Source: Nitratireductor sp.
GTDB taxonomy: Bacteria > Pseudomonadota > Alphaproteobacteria > Rhizobiales > Rhizobiaceae
DNA: 7,330 nucleotides
Reading direction: 5' to 3'
NCBI GenBank assembly: GCA_020441735.1
Contig: JAGRLQ010000249.1
Coordinates: 1 to 7,330 of the forward strand
Below, piece after piece: positions 6,070 to 7,330 of this stretch. How positions within the stretch are numbered: the stretch's first letter is position 1; each line of letters begins with the position of its first letter. A program made the position numbers and the translations under genes. Below the pieces are notes generated by a model. The model did no database searches, had not been told where the DNA came from, and was given only the letters and a program-made list of their open reading frames with translations.

Positions 6070-6864
6070 ATGCCAAATCTCGAAAACAAGATCGCCATCG
6101 TAACCGGAGCAGCCCAGGGCATCGGCTATGCCATCGCCGAGCGCCTGCTGAGGGAAAAAGCCAAGGTTGTCATTGCCGATGTCAACGACGCCAAGGGCCA
6201 GGAGGCCGCCAGAACCCTCTCCAAGATCAATTCCTGCACCTACATCCATTGCGATGTCAGCCAGAAGCTCGATGTGCACAATCTCGTTGCTTCCGCGCTC
6301 GACCTGCACGACCGCATCGACATTCTGGTCAACAATGCCGGCATGCTGATCGGCGGCGAGTTTCTCGAACTCGACGAGGAGGATTTCGACCGGGTTCTTG
6401 CCGTCAATCTGAAAGGTGCCTTTCTGTGCGGTCAGGCCGTGGCAAAACACATGGTCGAACAGGTGAACAAGGGAGATGAACCCGGCGCCATCATCAACAT
6501 GTCCTCGGTCAATGCGGTTTTCGCCATTCCCAACCAGGTGCCCTATTCGGTTTCCAAAGGCGGCATCAACCAGTTGACCAAGGTCATGGCCCTGTCGCTT
6601 GCCGAACACGGCATTCGTGTCAATGCCATCGGTCCCGGCTCGATCATGACCGACATGCTGGCCTCGGTCGCCAACGACAAGGCGGCACGCCAGAAGGTCC
6701 TGTCACGCACGCCCATGGGTCGCATCGGCGATCCGTCGGAAATCGCTTCCATTGTCGCCTTCCTGGCTTCCAGCGATGCGAGTTACGTGACCGGGCAGAC
6801 GATTTACGCCGATGGCGGCAGGCTGGGCCTGAACTACACCGTGCCCGTCAAGGATGATGCATAG
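6070..6864 (+). CDS. Classical short-chain dehydrogenase/reductase (SDR)
   Basis: NAD(P)(H)-dependent cytoplasmic oxidoreductase of 264 residues with a Rossmann fold. The cofactor motif TGAAQGIG is at 12-19 and NNAG at 88-91. The catalytic tetrad is Asn113, Ser146, Tyr159 and Lys163 (YSVSK). Asp37 after the second strand (VVIADVND) usually selects NAD(H) over NADP(H). The C-terminal PSEIASIVAFLASSDASYVTGQ and YADGG are standard for FabG-like classical SDRs. The substrate cannot be read from the sequence; sugar, polyol, acetoin or 3-oxoacyl substrates are all possible. The frame opens at an ATG at 6025, but ATG 6070 has GGAG at 6060-6063 six bases upstream and begins where the family begins. 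It is divergent from the cupin gene and 103 bases upstream of the VOC gene. Confidence 0.9.
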   Translation: MPNLENKIAIVTGAAQGIGYAIAERLLREKAKVVIADVNDAKGQEAARTLSKINSCTYIHCDVSQKLDVHNLVASALDLHDRIDILVNNAGMLIGGEFLELDEEDFDRVLAVNLKGAFLCGQAVAKHMVEQVNKGDEPGAIINMSSVNAVFAIPNQVPYSVSKGGINQLTKVMALSLAEHGIRVNAIGPGSIMTDMLASVANDKAARQKVLSRTPMGRIGDPSEIASIVAFLASSDASYVTGQTIYADGGRLGLNYTVPVKDDA

Positions 6865-6885
6865 CGTTCGGAAAATTGCGTTGAA

Positions 6886-6917
6886 CTGACAACCTCCTGA
6901 CAGGTAGTTGTCAGGAG
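6886..6917. promoter_or_regulatory. Overlapping inverted repeats upstream of the VOC gene, operator candidate
   Basis: Two perfect inverted repeats share their right-hand arm. CTGACAAC (6886-6893) pairs with GTTGTCAG (6907-6914), and CTCCTGACA (6894-6902) pairs with TGTCAGGAG (6909-6917). The result is two direct CTGACA copies and one inverted TGTCAG, which in RNA would give two mutually exclusive hairpins. No T-run follows, so a simple terminator of the SDR gene is unlikely. A possible promoter, CTGACA (6897-6902) with TATGCA (6921-6926) at 18 bases, lies within it, which suits a repressor or activator site. The regulator is unknown. Confidence 0.5.
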
Positions 6918-6967
6918 CGGTATGCAACAGTGAGGCATCATTCACTCCTTGCAAAAAGGAAACGAAC

Positions 6968-7330
6968 ATGTCCGACACACCGCAAAACACTGCCGTCTGG
7001 TTCGAAATTCCCGTCACCGACCTCGATGCGGCCCAGCGCTTCTATGAAGAGGTGCTGGCAATCTCAATGACGCGCAATGATGATGGCCCCAACCCGATGG
7101 TGATGTTTTCAAGCATGGCCGACATGGGCGTGTCGGGACATCTCTATCCCGGCAAACCTGCCGGCGCCGGTACCGGAAACACCATTCATCTGGCCGTCAG
7201 CGGGCCACTGGAAAAAGCAATGGAGCGTGTAACGACCGCCGGCGGTCAGGTCGTTTCGCCGGCAATCGACATTCCCGCCGGGAGCTTTTTCTATGCCACC
7301 GATCCCGATGGCAATTCCATCGGCCTGTTC
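6968..7330 (+). CDS. VOC (glyoxalase/bleomycin-resistance) family protein, 3' truncated
   Basis: The first 121 residues of a vicinal-oxygen-chelate fold protein; the frame is still open at the window end, probably only a few residues short of the stop. Visible family features are AVWFEIPVTDLDAAQRFYEEVL near the start (residues 9-30), MVMFSS in the middle, NTIHLAV (about 73-79), and the second-half pattern AGGQVVSPAIDIPAGSFFY then TDPDGNSIGLF. Such proteins bind a metal through His/Glu residues and include glyoxalases, dioxygenases and antibiotic-binding proteins; the substrate here is unknown. ATG 6968 has AAGGA at 6956-6960, seven bases upstream, a strong ribosome binding site. It is probably transcribed from its own regulated promoter, given the inverted repeats in the preceding gap. 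Confidence 0.85.
   Translation, partial: MSDTPQNTAVWFEIPVTDLDAAQRFYEEVLAISMTRNDDGPNPMVMFSSMADMGVSGHLYPGKPAGAGTGNTIHLAVSGPLEKAMERVTTAGGQVVSPAIDIPAGSFFYATDPDGNSIGLF

Noticed and set aside
5858..6076. N-terminal extension of the cupin reading frame up to 6076
   Set aside because: It would cross the predicted -35/-10 and overlap the SDR start; the added residues have no cupin or anti-sigma character, and the ATG at 5857 fits the domain start.
5099..6103. A 334-codon plus-strand frame across the cupin gene and the divergent promoter
   Set aside because: It is antisense to the motif-complete bicupin, runs through intergenic DNA, and reads as low-quality protein with no domain pattern.
1..7330. 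Search for a defence system, CRISPR array, IS element or RNA gene
   Set aside because: No arrays of direct repeats, transposase motifs, terminal repeats or tRNA-like cloverleafs were seen by eye; the gene content is metabolic.

Overview
This GC-rich, densely coded window comes from a bacterial chromosome. Codon choice, gene types and the PrpE, SlyD-like and SDR sequences fit an alphaproteobacterium, probably a Hyphomicrobiales (rhizobial-type) genome. That placement is an impression from the sequence and has not been tested. I see no mobile elements, tRNA or rRNA genes, CRISPR arrays or phage genes, and no gene-free stretch longer than about 215 bases.

Layout. Positions 1-735 (+) hold the C-terminal part of a propionyl-CoA synthetase (prpE), cut by the window start. 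A 138-base gap follows, with a hairpin, a sigma70-like promoter and a perfect palindrome over its -10 element. Positions 874-4638 (+) hold a tightly overlapping three-gene operon: a GH13 sucrose-phosphorylase-family enzyme that is probably a glucosylglycerate phosphorylase, an HAD phosphatase of the mannosyl/glucosyl-3-phosphoglycerate phosphatase family (gpgP), and a GT81-type glucosyl-3-phosphoglycerate synthase (gpgS). The operon ends 7 bases from the stop of a convergent SlyD-like FKBP prolyl isomerase gene (4646-5074, -). Upstream of that, on the same strand, is a two-domain cupin (5189-5857, -). A 212-base divergent region separates the cupin from a short-chain dehydrogenase (6070-6864, +). 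A 103-base gap with overlapping inverted repeats leads into a VOC/glyoxalase-family gene (from 6968, +) that is cut by the window end.

How the genes work together. The central operon is the most informative part. GpgS would join NDP-glucose and 3-phosphoglycerate into glucosyl-3-phosphoglycerate, and GpgP would remove the phosphate to give the compatible solute glucosylglycerate. The phosphorylase, encoded first, would split glucosylglycerate with phosphate into glucose 1-phosphate and glycerate. One transcript would thus carry both the making and the recycling of an osmolyte or carbon reserve. The flanking genes (PrpE, FKBP, bicupin, SDR, VOC) look like ordinary metabolic and housekeeping neighbours with no clear functional link to it. 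The least explained signals are two palindromic promoter elements, at 816-832 and 6886-6917.
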